Of a stretch of 64,000 nucleotides of DNA, positions 10,678 through 20,599 are shown one piece after another. Below the pieces are notes generated by a model. The model was not told where the DNA came from, ran no database searches, and was given only the letters and a program-made list of their open reading frames with translations. Position numbers and translations under genes: made by a program. The stretch comes from an uncultured Chitinophagaceae bacterium (GTDB lineage Bacteria; Bacteroidota; Bacteroidia; Chitinophagales; Chitinophagaceae), in contig CALIIL010000011.1 in the NCBI GenBank assembly GCA_938017685.1, positions 1 to 64,000 of the forward strand, read 5' to 3'. Position 1 is the first letter of the stretch. Each line of letters starts with the position of its first letter.

Positions 10678-11738
10678 TATTGGTTAATGCGATTTGAAAT
10701 GTAATCTTCTAATTTATTTACGATGCTATTCCATTTTAATTCCTTCTTTCTTTCTTTTAAATGTAGGATGATTTGGCAAGTAGCGTGAGAATCTTTATTA
10801 ATACTTATAATTGATTTAGTTAATCCAGCTGGACTAATCTCTTCTAAATAGTTGGCTCCGTTTATGCCAAATTGTTCCTTGAGGCCACCAATGTCTGAGC
10901 AGATTGTAGGTTTTAAATATGATAATGCCAGGGTTACCACGCCAGACTGAGATGCGCTGGTATATGGTAATAATAAAATATCGTGCTCATTTATTAGATC
11001 GTGTAGTTCCTGATTAGATAAATACTTGTTTATAATGTTTAGTTTCGGATGTGGCGCAGGTTCAGGAATTGAAAATGAACCTGCGATGGTAATATGTTTA
11101 TAAACATTTTTATCTAAGGTTTTCATAGCTTCTGTAATAAGATGAACACCTTTATATTGATTTATATGACCAATTAGTAAGTAGCTATAAGGAGCATTTA
11201 TTTTCTTTTCTTCAATATTTCGTTCCGCGTTAAAGAGGCCGTGATTGCTTACATATGTTGATTTATTTAAATTATGAAAGCTTAGTGTTTTATTTTTGAC
11301 GAACTCGCTTAAGAATATAATATCTGTACTTTTTTTAAGGCTAATAGGAATATATTTTTTCATCGACATTCCTTCTCTCGGCACTCCTTCATGTATAGTA
11401 TAGAATACTTTTTTTCCTAGTAATCGAAATGGTATTATGTATACTAAATCTAACCAGTGTGACCCTAAAACGAAGAGGGCTTTGTATTTATTGAGAAGAA
11501 GGATTTGTAATAGCAATACAATAAAAATTATTGGCGCACCAAGCAACAAGAAAAATAACCCAAAAAGCGCGCCTGGTTTTATCGGTATTTTTATTGATTT
11601 ACCTTTGAAGTGCCTCTCTTCCTCATATTTCGATTGGACTATTTTACAGTTGATGCTTAGGTGTTGCAATATGTATTGAGCATAAAGGACCGTGCCGCCT
11701 TTAACCCCAAGATTAACTACAAGTAATTTGTTCTTCAT
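10677..11738 (-). CDS. Glycosyltransferase, GT4-like
   Basis: 'YLLIGHINQYKGVHLITEAM', 'LLPYTSASQSGVVTLALSYLKPTICSDIGGL'; start adjusted to MKNKLLVVNL. Confidence 0.8.
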   Translation of the reverse strand: MKNKLLVVNLGVKGGTVLYAQYILQHLSINCKIVQSKYEEERHFKGKSIKIPIKPGALFGLFFLLLGAPIIFIVLLLQILLLNKYKALFVLGSHWLDLVYIIPFRLLGKKVFYTIHEGVPREGMSMKKYIPISLKKSTDIIFLSEFVKNKTLSFHNLNKSTYVSNHGLFNAERNIEEKKINAPYSYLLIGHINQYKGVHLITEAMKTLDKNVYKHITIAGSFSIPEPAPHPKLNIINKYLSNQELHDLINEHDILLLPYTSASQSGVVTLALSYLKPTICSDIGGLKEQFGINGANYLEEISPAGLTKSIISINKDSHATCQIILHLKERKKELKWNSIVNKLEDYISNRINQ

Positions 11739-11751
11739 GCTGAATAAATAA

Positions 11752-13716
11752 TTATTTACATGGTGATTTTTCAGACCTCTCATCTTGTTTAAGAAGGAAT
11801 TTATCAGGTGAAATTTTTATTATTTTGTATTTTCCTTTAATACGGTTCTGTGTTTTTAACTGATCTATATGCTGAATGATATTACTATTTCTAGGGAGAT
11901 AAATGGTACTATTATTACATACTAATTCCCCTCCATTTTTGATATTAATCTTACCTTGAAGATAAAGTTGTTTTCCAACTAATAATTTGCTCCCGCTAAA
12001 AATATTTAATGTTGCTTTTTTACCGATATAAATTGGGGAATTATTACTATTGAAAATAGCTCCATTGTCAATATCAACATTTATTCTTTCACAACTGTGT
12101 TCTCCAAAGACTATCGAGGAATTAATGCCATATTTCTTTATGTAAAAATCTCGGATTGTTGGACCGAACTGCCCTTTTCCACTAAAGCTAATATTGGCAG
12201 TTTGATTGTTTCCTCCTATGAATTTAGAATTATAAATATTTGTGGTTCTGTTGTTCTTAGACTTATTTTCGAATGAATTAGAGCCGGTAAAAGAAACCCC
12301 TTGCATTCTGCCAAAATCTTGACTTGTACTTGAGTTATTGATAAAAGTACAGTTGTTTATAATGTTCTTTTCATTTTTTTTAAGCGTAAGGTCTAAATTA
12401 TTGAACATAACAAAAAAGTTTCTACTTCCTGATGTTTCTAATGTACAATTATTGAGTTTAAACCGATCTAGAATTCTAAAGAGTGGTTGCTTAGGCATAT
12501 TCTTTGAAGTATTCTTAATGTTACAATTCTGGAATATTGTAAAGCCCGAGTTTATTAATTTTCGCCCTTTAGCTTTATATGCGCTAATTGTCCCATTAAT
12601 ATTACAGCTACTGAACACGAAGTTTCTATATCTTGTGTATCCCATATAAACGGCATAAACACGATTAGAGCTTATATCACAGTTATTAAAAGTTACATTA
12701 TCTGCTGCAGTAGCAAGGTTTAAACTCGCGGATCTACCATAGTTGCTTAACATTTTGCAATTATCAAACAAGCCGTTACTGATGGTTCTGCCATCTTTAC
12801 CAGTCTTTTCAATATCAACATTTGCACCCGGGCTATTGACTATTCCAATTTTATTTTTTTCGAAATAGCCGGTGTAATTAAATTCACAATTTTTGGCATA
12901 TAAATACTTGCCTCCTGTCCATGAAAATGCTTGACGTCCGTTGTAATATGACTTCACATTAATTAGGCGAATGTTCCATTTTTTATTGGTAGGGGGTTCT
13001 TTGAAATCAGTTCTTACATATAGTCCGTCCATGCCAAAATGATGTATGAAAACATTCTCTATATCAATATATTTTGCACCATTGTTTACCGCAATTCCAA
13101 TATTATTATTTTGCCAACCGCCTTTTGCTCTAGTCTGACCGCCTATTATATAATGGTCTGCACGGCCATCTATTTCTAAATTTTTTATTGTTACATTTTG
13201 CGATCGACCGCCTATGAAAAAAGCTGTTCCTGGATCGCCGTCATTATCTCTTGTTCTATTTGTTTCTTTTTGTCTCGTGCTGGGGTTAAAACACCCAAAG
13301 TACAATCCTTTAGGATAAGATAGTTTAGAAAGAATTTTTCCCGAGGATGATTTTTCTCCAATTATCTCAAGACCGTTAATCGGATTTGATTTTACTCCAA
13401 AGACGATGGGGTACGCTTGTCTTGAAAATTGTTTACTATTTCCAATCGTATAATCATATTTTGGTTTTCCAATAATGTAATTGCCAGCAGGAATGATAAG
13501 TTTACCTTTTTGATAAGGGTAGTTAATATTTTGGCTGTATTTATTACTAAACCAATCCGCTGCTTTGGCAAAAGCTTTAGAGTCGTCTTTACCATCATTG
13601 GGAATGGCTCCAAAGTCTTTTACTGACTTAATAATGGTTTTACTATTATTAGCTGTCGTGGCGCATGCAGAACAGCCAAGGATTATGATTAATAGAAATT
13701 GTCTAAGTTTGATCAT
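11752..13716 (-). CDS. Right-handed beta-helix (pectate-lyase superfamily-like) lipoprotein
   Basis: Lipoprotein signal 'LIIILGCSAC'; 'VKDFGAIPNDGKDDSKAFAKAADWF'; repetitive 'F.NC.I..N' solenoid pattern. Confidence 0.75.
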   Translation of the reverse strand: MIKLRQFLLIIILGCSACATTANNSKTIIKSVKDFGAIPNDGKDDSKAFAKAADWFSNKYSQNINYPYQKGKLIIPAGNYIIGKPKYDYTIGNSKQFSRQAYPIVFGVKSNPINGLEIIGEKSSSGKILSKLSYPKGLYFGCFNPSTRQKETNRTRDNDGDPGTAFFIGGRSQNVTIKNLEIDGRADHYIIGGQTRAKGGWQNNNIGIAVNNGAKYIDIENVFIHHFGMDGLYVRTDFKEPPTNKKWNIRLINVKSYYNGRQAFSWTGGKYLYAKNCEFNYTGYFEKNKIGIVNSPGANVDIEKTGKDGRTISNGLFDNCKMLSNYGRSASLNLATAADNVTFNNCDISSNRVYAVYMGYTRYRNFVFSSCNINGTISAYKAKGRKLINSGFTIFQNCNIKNTSKNMPKQPLFRILDRFKLNNCTLETSGSRNFFVMFNNLDLTLKKNEKNIINNCTFINNSSTSQDFGRMQGVSFTGSNSFENKSKNNRTTNIYNSKFIGGNNQTANISFSGKGQFGPTIRDFYIKKYGINSSIVFGEHSCERINVDIDNGAIFNSNNSPIYIGKKATLNIFSGSKLLVGKQLYLQGKINIKNGGELVCNNSTIYLPRNSNIIQHIDQLKTQNRIKGKYKIIKISPDKFLLKQDERSEKSPCK

Positions 13717-14858
13717 TTAAATTGTTTTTTTGATTTTGGGGAAAAGCCTTCCCAGTATGAACCTTCAAAGGTTTCGCTAAATATAGTATAATAGGGATTA
13801 AGTGATGCCCAAGATCTGCTGAGGGTAGAATATCCTTTAATTAATGAATAGAACGTTAGAAAGAAAATAAACATTGCTTTTCTATTAATTTTACTTAAAA
13901 TTATGAGAAGTAATGGAATTTCGAATATGTAGAACACTGTAGCTAGTCGTTGCATTATCGCAAAGTTAATTACGATGAAAAATATGCAATTCCCTACAAT
14001 AAATAAGTTTGAAAAGCCTTTAAACACCTTGTCCTTTGGTAGTATTTTATATTCTACATAGAAAAGAACAGGAAAAATAATTGCTCTTCTTGCAAGGCTT
14101 AATATTAATTTTTTTAATGCTGTGCTTTGGTCATTATAGCCACTTTTAAGGTTATTTGAGTAATAGTCAATTTTCCCCGCACCCTCTGTAGAAATACCAC
14201 CTAGGACAAATTCAGCTACTTTTAGAATTTGATCAGCTAATCCACTAAAGCCAATTACAATTGAACCAAGAAGCATAAGTGTTTTGATAAAAATTGAAAT
14301 GTTTCTATTAAAGATAAAATAAAATGGCAGAATCAATAGAACAGACGCGTGTATTGAGCCGGCAATAAGGACACCAATAAAAAACTTAAGAAAGTTTTTA
14401 TTTATCATGTAGCGCGATGACCACATTACGATGGACACTGCTAGCATTTGTCGGTTCGTTGATATATTACCGATATAAAAGCAGAATATTAAGAATACAA
14501 TGGTTAAATAATAATCTGAATGTTTCTTGAATGATGCAAATTGAAGTAAAGTTGCAGCACCGCACCAAACAAATAGCAGTACTGTGTAGTCCTCGAATAT
14601 ATTCCGAATGAAAATATTGAGAGCTGTCCAACCTGGCTCTCGCCCAGTTGTAAAAATTTTACCATAGTCAGTAAAATAATAGAAGAACTGCTTATAAAAT
14701 ATAAAATCAGTCCCAGTATTCCATTTTATCCCTCCAAGTATAATAAAAATGGTTAGGAAAAGATAAGAAAGTAATAATGTATACTTAGTATGCTTATGAA
14801 AAAGACAACCCAGTAGGTGAAAAAATAACGTCAGTATAATGAGAACTATATATAACAT
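13713..14858 (-). CDS. EpsG-like O-antigen/polysaccharide polymerase
   Basis: Polytopic membrane protein; 'GGIKWNTGTDFIFYKQFF' and 'STNRQMLAVSIVMWSSRYM', typical of EpsG/Wzy-type. Confidence 0.75.
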   Translation of the reverse strand: MLYIVLIILTLFFHLLGCLFHKHTKYTLLLSYLFLTIFIILGGIKWNTGTDFIFYKQFFYYFTDYGKIFTTGREPGWTALNIFIRNIFEDYTVLLFVWCGAATLLQFASFKKHSDYYLTIVFLIFCFYIGNISTNRQMLAVSIVMWSSRYMINKNFLKFFIGVLIAGSIHASVLLILPFYFIFNRNISIFIKTLMLLGSIVIGFSGLADQILKVAEFVLGGISTEGAGKIDYYSNNLKSGYNDQSTALKKLILSLARRAIIFPVLFYVEYKILPKDKVFKGFSNLFIVGNCIFFIVINFAIMQRLATVFYIFEIPLLLIILSKINRKAMFIFFLTFYSLIKGYSTLSRSWASLNPYYTIFSETFEGSYWEGFSPKSKKQFK

Positions 14859-14895
14859 TGTTGCTTACAACGCGATTTTGGAGCATGGAACACAA

Positions 14896-15789
14896 TTATT
14901 GGTCCTTGAAATGGACAAGATAGCCCAAAGGTAACATTAATATGGCCCACTTATTCTTTAAAAAACCAATCTTCTGTTTTAAATTGTATTGGGGGTATAA
15001 AAAACTAAATCGCCAAAAATGAGTGGCATAACGCATTCTGTGAATGATAGGAATTTTATTGAAACTAACCATTTTGGCATAGCCTATGAGCGTGGCATAA
15101 GGACAGTTTTTAATATGTTGTATATTATTCATGGTCAAGCCACCTTCTAAATATTCAGTAGTCCAAATAGCATTGTCAAAGTGCCTTAATTTGTATCCGT
15201 CATTGGCCATGGCATAAAATGCGTAGGTCAGTATGAGGTAGTATTCGTTTGGAGTTTTAGGGAAAGGATATTTTTTCATAATATCCGTGGTATAAACCTC
15301 AGCTTTATCGCCTTTAATATTGCGTCTAAAGCGATAGTCTATTAAATTACAATCAAGTACATCGTACGGAACAGGCCCTCCAATTACCTCTCCATTTTGA
15401 TAAGCGCGATGGCCTGATACACCAATTATATCCTTGCGTTCATTCAATGGTAGTGCTTGTACATCATCCCAATGGTTCTGTACTAATTCTAATGCGTCAG
15501 GCGTTAAAGTATCATCCGAATCTACAGTAAAAAATAACTCACCTTTGGTAATCTCTACAGCTGTGTTTGTTGCTACATGCTTTCCTTGATTTGCCTGTTT
15601 TTTGTATGTGATGTCTAGCTTGCCTTGTTTTATAAAACTGCCCACAAGCTCTTCCGTCTCATCCGTACTGCCATCATCAACGACAATCCATTCAAAATTT
15701 GTATATGACTGATTGCATAAACTATTATATAAGTGTTCAAGACAGAAGGCTCTATTATAAGTTGGTGTAAATACCGTTATCATATACAA
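14896..15789 (-). CDS. Glycosyltransferase family 2
   Basis: 'ITVFTPTYNRAFCLEHLYNSLCNQSYTNFEWIVVDDGSTDET', 'ELFFTVDSDDTL'. Confidence 0.92.
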   Translation of the reverse strand: MYMITVFTPTYNRAFCLEHLYNSLCNQSYTNFEWIVVDDGSTDETEELVGSFIKQGKLDITYKKQANQGKHVATNTAVEITKGELFFTVDSDDTLTPDALELVQNHWDDVQALPLNERKDIIGVSGHRAYQNGEVIGGPVPYDVLDCNLIDYRFRRNIKGDKAEVYTTDIMKKYPFPKTPNEYYLILTYAFYAMANDGYKLRHFDNAIWTTEYLEGGLTMNNIQHIKNCPYATLIGYAKMVSFNKIPIIHRMRYATHFWRFSFLYPQYNLKQKIGFLKNKWAILMLPLGYLVHFKDQ

Positions 15790-15853
15790 TAATTAGGTAG
15801 ATCGTAAATATAAGGCTTAAGGCTTAATATAAAATTTAACTGCTGAGCAATTC

Positions 15854-15883
15854 TTGTTAACTTAACATCTTCTTTTACCTTTG
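15854..15883 (+). promoter_or_regulatory. Putative TTG-N19-TACCTTTG promoter
   Basis: TTG at 15854-15856, TACCTTTG at 15876-15883. Confidence 0.65.
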
Positions 15884-15934
15884 GCAGCTCAAGGGTTAAG
15901 TCTGCAAAATGAGTTAACTATAAAAGTATTAACA

Positions 15935-16849
15935 ATGAATACCTCACCGGTTATTTTTAAAAGTAAGATTAAGCAAAGTGATTCAGTAGGCACACTTAAA
16001 AAAATATTGTTACATAGACGATTAAAAAAATCTGCTTCGGCTCATTTGAGAGAGAATAGAAAAAAACTAGTTGTTTTTTCTTTTGATCATATCGGTAACT
16101 CTATTAATGTATTTGGGGTACATGAAAAAGTGTATTTGGACTTCTTATTCCAATGGCTATCTAAAAAACATAAAGCGCTTATCGAAAAAACGTGCGCGCT
16201 AGATATCGGAGCCAATATTGGTAATCACAGTTTATACTTCTCAGACTATTTCAAAAATGTTTATTCATTTGAGCCGCATCCAAGAACTTTTGGTGTGTTA
16301 AAACTAAATGCTGAGTTGAGTAATAATATACAAGCTTATTGTATGGGCTTATCTAGTAAAGAAGGAAGCGCAGAGTTATTTGTTAATCAGGCTAATATGG
16401 GCAGTAACTCTTTAGTTGTTAGTAGCGGCGAAACTATACATATTAAGCTAGATACATTGGATCATGTGGCTGAGGGATGGAATGAACAAGAGGTAGGTAT
16501 GATGAAAATTGATGTTGAAGGTCACGAATTGGATGTATTGATAGGTGCAACAGAAACGATCAAGAAGCATCAACCTATTATCCTATTTGAGCAACACTCA
16601 ACTGATTTTAAAAATGGTGAATCTGAAGTTGTAAATAAATTAAATGAATTGGGGTATAAGAAGTTTGCGATTATTAATCACAGTCCAAATCTTTCTAATA
16701 AAATACCAAAATTGCTTCGTCAAGGTTTAACCGTTTTAGGAAGATTAATTTTAGGCAGCACAATGGAGTTAAGAATGGTAGAATCTATTACCCCTGGCAA
16801 TTACACTTTTATAGTAGCCTTGCCTGATAATATTGAAGGAGGTTACTAA
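15935..16849 (+). CDS. FkbM family methyltransferase
   Basis: 'ALDIGANIGNHSLYFS', 'VYSFEPHPRTFGVLKLNAELS', 'MMKIDVEGHELDVLIGA'. Start shifted from 15881, which lies inside the promoter element. Confidence 0.85.
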   Translation: MNTSPVIFKSKIKQSDSVGTLKKILLHRRLKKSASAHLRENRKKLVVFSFDHIGNSINVFGVHEKVYLDFLFQWLSKKHKALIEKTCALDIGANIGNHSLYFSDYFKNVYSFEPHPRTFGVLKLNAELSNNIQAYCMGLSSKEGSAELFVNQANMGSNSLVVSSGETIHIKLDTLDHVAEGWNEQEVGMMKIDVEGHELDVLIGATETIKKHQPIILFEQHSTDFKNGESEVVNKLNELGYKKFAIINHSPNLSNKIPKLLRQGLTVLGRLILGSTMELRMVESITPGNYTFIVALPDNIEGGY

Positions 16850-18158
16850 GATTAATATTGCCATGGATAAAATATTAATTATTACACATTACTTTCCGCC
16901 TAGTGGGCATACTTCATCTGAGCGCATTCACTCTTGGGCTACTACTTTTGCCAAGCAAGGAATTAAGCCAATTATACTTACAAGAAATTGGGGAGAAGGC
17001 GGCAATAATAAAGAACTTGCTTATATAGCCATAGGACAAAAAGTAGAAATTGAAAATAAAGATGGATACGAAGTGCATGCTTTACCCTTTAAGCCATGGC
17101 TCACCTTAAAGCTTTATTTAAAACTAATACATACCAGGCTTAAATTTATTTATCTAATAGTGTATGGCGTGCATCGCTTTCTAGAACCCTGGCTTGTATT
17201 GCCTTATTATAGGTACTTTAATCACTTAAAAAAATATGCCGATGAACAGCTTAGTAATAACCCTACTATAAAACATTGCATTATAAGTGTGCCACCCTTT
17301 GCCATGCTAAAGATTGGTTATGCGCTGAAAAAAATGCATCCCAATGTACATTTTATTGCAGATTATCGAGATGATTGGAGTACCAATGAGGTCTTTGTTA
17401 CACCTAAGAATAAATACTTGCGTAAGGTTTATACATTAAATGATAAGTATGCTGAAAAAAAATGGTTGAAAGCTTATTCTCTTTTTCTCTCTGTGAGTGA
17501 TAATTACGTAGAAAAAATTCAAACGCTTACTTTGACCAAAGGTCTAACGATTGAAAATGGGTATTTAAATCAGAATTATGAAAAACTTAATGGCAAAGTT
17601 GATCCGGCAAAATTTGTGATATGTTACGTTGGAACCTTATTGCATACACAGCCAATTGAGGTTTTTATAGAAGCAGTAAAGGAACTCGTGTTAGAAGCAC
17701 AGATGCCAATTGAGGTTATGTTTATTGGGGCAGAAGGTAAATATGAAAAAAGAATACAGTCATTAATTAAAGGGTTTGAACAATCGTTTAAATTTTTTCC
17801 TAGAATGTCCAAACAAGAATGTATAGTTAAGCAAGATCAATCAGATTTGCTTTTGCTGGTTGCACATACAGGTTTAAAAGGAACGCCTGGAAGTAAAATG
17901 TATGAATATTTGGCTTTGAAAAAATCTGTATTAGTATGCCCCTCAGATGGTGAAATAATAGAGCAAACATTAAGTCAGGCAAATGTTGGTTTTTTTGCGA
18001 GCAATAAGGAAGAATGTTTAATAGCCTTGCAAAAACTTGTTCAATCTAAAATCAAAAATGGTACTACCTATTGCCAGCCAAACCTTGTATTTATAGATAA
18101 GTATGACAGATCAAATATTGCAATTAAACTTTTAGAGCATCTTAAATCGAAAGATTAA
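16833..18158 (+). CDS. Glycosyltransferase (GT4-like); translation may start at MDKILIITHYFPP
   Basis: 'ILIITHYFPPSGHTSSERIHSWATTFAKQGI', 'FVICYVGTL', 'GTPGSKMYEYLALKKSVLVC'. Confidence 0.85.
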   Translation: MKEVTKINIAMDKILIITHYFPPSGHTSSERIHSWATTFAKQGIKPIILTRNWGEGGNNKELAYIAIGQKVEIENKDGYEVHALPFKPWLTLKLYLKLIHTRLKFIYLIVYGVHRFLEPWLVLPYYRYFNHLKKYADEQLSNNPTIKHCIISVPPFAMLKIGYALKKMHPNVHFIADYRDDWSTNEVFVTPKNKYLRKVYTLNDKYAEKKWLKAYSLFLSVSDNYVEKIQTLTLTKGLTIENGYLNQNYEKLNGKVDPAKFVICYVGTLLHTQPIEVFIEAVKELVLEAQMPIEVMFIGAEGKYEKRIQSLIKGFEQSFKFFPRMSKQECIVKQDQSDLLLLVAHTGLKGTPGSKMYEYLALKKSVLVCPSDGEIIEQTLSQANVGFFASNKEECLIALQKLVQSKIKNGTTYCQPNLVFIDKYDRSNIAIKLLEHLKSKD

Positions 18159-19195
18159 ATATTATTAATTATGATATCCGTTATTTCTTCAGCGGCTTGA
18201 CCATTGCCGTAAAGGCTAGTTTTGTGATTGCCCGGAATTTTCTTCAATTCATTTTTAATAAGTGATAGATCATCAAATATTAGAGCGTTCCAATTTTCGT
18301 TCAAGGTTTCAACCCACTCCGTTTCAGACCGCAGAGTAATACACTTTTTCTTTAGTATGTAAGCTTCTTTTTGCATGCCACCACTATCTGTAATAATTGC
18401 TTCGGCATATGTTTGGTAACTTACTGATTCTATATATCCTATCGGGTCAATACATTGTATGTTTTCATAATCATTAATATCTATGTCATAGGAATTAATT
18501 CTAGCTTTTGTTCTTGGGTGTATGGCCAAGATAGTTTTATGTGTAAGGATATTAAGATTTTGTAGTATTTGCAACATACGCTCTTTACTATCCGTATTAT
18601 AGGGGCGATGTATTGTTGCAAAATAGTATGGCTCTTCCTCTAATCTAGAAACTTTTTCTTTTACCAAATGTATCATGTCGCACATGACATCTCCAGTAAT
18701 ATGAATATTATCTACAATGCCTTCCTTATTTAAATTTGCAACGGCATCGGGCGTTGGACAAAACAGTAAAGAAGAAAAATTATCCGCAATAATTCTATTA
18801 ACCTCCTCGGGCATTTCTCTATTATAACTTCTTAAGCCTGCCTCAATATGAATAAGTGGAATATGCATTTTAGAAGCAACTAATGCACCGGCTAGTGTCG
18901 AATTTGTATCACCATATACTAGGATAGCATCAAAAGCTTCGTTTATACATACTTTTTCTATTTCGGTAAGCATTATGGCTGTTTGTTCGCCTTGAGGTTT
19001 ACTGCCGCCTAAATCAAAAAGATAATCTGGCTTTGGCATATTCAACTCATCAAAAAATACCTTACTCATATTATCATCATAGTGTTGCCCGGTATGTAAT
19101 GTTTTTGCAACAAAATGTTTTTGTAATTGTAATTGCATTGGTGCATGCTTTATAAACTGTGGCCTTGCTCCAATGATTGAAAGTATTTTTTTCAT
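18155..19195 (-). CDS. UDP-GlcNAc 2-epimerase family, non-hydrolysing (WecB/WbpI-like)
   Basis: 'IIGARPQFIKHAPM', 'LVYGDTNSTLAGALVASKMHIPLIHIEAGLRSYNREMPEEVNRIIAD', 'HITGDVMCDMI'. Confidence 0.92.
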   Translation of the reverse strand: MKKILSIIGARPQFIKHAPMQLQLQKHFVAKTLHTGQHYDDNMSKVFFDELNMPKPDYLFDLGGSKPQGEQTAIMLTEIEKVCINEAFDAILVYGDTNSTLAGALVASKMHIPLIHIEAGLRSYNREMPEEVNRIIADNFSSLLFCPTPDAVANLNKEGIVDNIHITGDVMCDMIHLVKEKVSRLEEEPYYFATIHRPYNTDSKERMLQILQNLNILTHKTILAIHPRTKARINSYDIDINDYENIQCIDPIGYIESVSYQTYAEAIITDSGGMQKEAYILKKKCITLRSETEWVETLNENWNALIFDDLSLIKNELKKIPGNHKTSLYGNGQAAEEITDIIINNI

Positions 19196-19201
19196 TATGT
19201 A

Positions 19202-19209
19202 CAAATGTA
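19202..19209 (-). promoter_or_regulatory. Putative -7 element TACATTTG upstream of the 2-epimerase
   Basis: Minus-strand TACATTTG 6 nt before ATG at 19195. Confidence 0.5.
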
Positions 19210-19252
19210 GTTTATATCGAAAAAATAAAAGAACAATTATATCCCTCGGATG

Positions 19253-20599
19253 TTAATCAAGCAAATGACTAATCTTTTCGATGATTTCAATCGATGTTTC
19301 ACAATAATAGGCAGATTGGCTTTCAATGAGATTCTGATAATTCTCAGCACCCACTGGATCAATTATGATACTAGGTATATTCAGTAGGTCGGCTTCAATA
19401 ATTGAGCCTGAATATCTTGATATGTGTAAGCTTGACCAAGATAGAATTACTGGAAGCACTGCATCATTAGCCTCTTCTAGATTGAAATGATTGATGTTAT
19501 TTTGGATAAGCTGCTCTCTAATTTTTCCTAAGCCATTTTTTCTAGTAGGATGTACGCGAAACCACCATTCTATATTCTTTAGCTTGCATTGTTGCATACA
19601 CTCAATGATAACTTCATCAACAAAATCAAATTGAAGTGTAACAAGAATAATCTTTTTATCTGTGGGCTTTACCAAATTGAATGATGCTATGTATTTATGC
19701 CACTTATTCCCCCCAACAATAGCTTGATGAAATTGTTGTTTTGAGGCCCACTTTCTTATTTCTTCGGCCGAATAATCGTCCCAGCAGTCAAATATCTTGG
19801 GTAAGATATTATAACCATTAAGTGGCACTTTGTTTAATCGTGTATAAGCAACATGCAAAGGACCTTGACCGCCATGTTGCAAATCAATCGTTTCAATCTC
19901 CAATTTATTTGCACAGTAATTTAAATAGTAAATACTATCAGTATAATATGCAACAGTGTATATGCACCTTGCTTTAGTTTTATAAAGCAGTTTATTAAAG
20001 AACCAACAATAATTATTTTTGTTACTTATTAGCTGTATTAAATAATTATTTATTTTTTCTTCTTCTTTCAGGTCAAAAGTGTTTGTGCTCTTTTTTATGC
20101 AGTTAAAAATTTCATTTAAAATAGTTTTATTTATTTTATTCAGTACTTCTTTTTTTCTAAATCTATTTAACAAATTTAGTATGCTCACCATCTGGATGGT
20201 ACCTTTTACATTTAAGTCAAATGGTTTATTGCTGGTATTGATGTACAAAAATTTTTCATTGTCAATAATTGGAGAGGAAAATTTATTTCTTATCACACCT
20301 TGAAATTTATCATTGTGATAAACGTTGGTGCAAAAAAGAGTATCATATTTTTTAGTGAAGAATAAGTAAAGGAATAAATTATAACCTCCGTTTAGATAAC
20401 TCGCTATTTTATCGAAATAATTATTTCTTTTTATACTTTTACGAGAGAATTTTTTTCGAGCAAATTTATTCACGTAAAGATTATAAAATATTCTATACTT
20501 AATAGCAGGCCATAAATGCATATCGTCGAACATTAAAGCATTTACATCAACTTCTCTTTCAATATCATTTAGGAGTTCTATAAGTTCCTCTCTATCCAT
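19253..20599 (-). CDS. Uncharacterised protein in polysaccharide locus, possible GT-B glycosyltransferase
   Basis: Long ORF; 'HGGQGPLHVAY' and 'SGSIIEADLLNIPSIIIDPVGAENY' resemble capsule/Kdo-type GT-B C-terminal motifs. Confidence 0.5.
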   Translation of the reverse strand: MDREELIELLNDIEREVDVNALMFDDMHLWPAIKYRIFYNLYVNKFARKKFSRKSIKRNNYFDKIASYLNGGYNLFLYLFFTKKYDTLFCTNVYHNDKFQGVIRNKFSSPIIDNEKFLYINTSNKPFDLNVKGTIQMVSILNLLNRFRKKEVLNKINKTILNEIFNCIKKSTNTFDLKEEEKINNYLIQLISNKNNYCWFFNKLLYKTKARCIYTVAYYTDSIYYLNYCANKLEIETIDLQHGGQGPLHVAYTRLNKVPLNGYNILPKIFDCWDDYSAEEIRKWASKQQFHQAIVGGNKWHKYIASFNLVKPTDKKIILVTLQFDFVDEVIIECMQQCKLKNIEWWFRVHPTRKNGLGKIREQLIQNNINHFNLEEANDAVLPVILSWSSLHISRYSGSIIEADLLNIPSIIIDPVGAENYQNLIESQSAYYCETSIEIIEKISHLLD

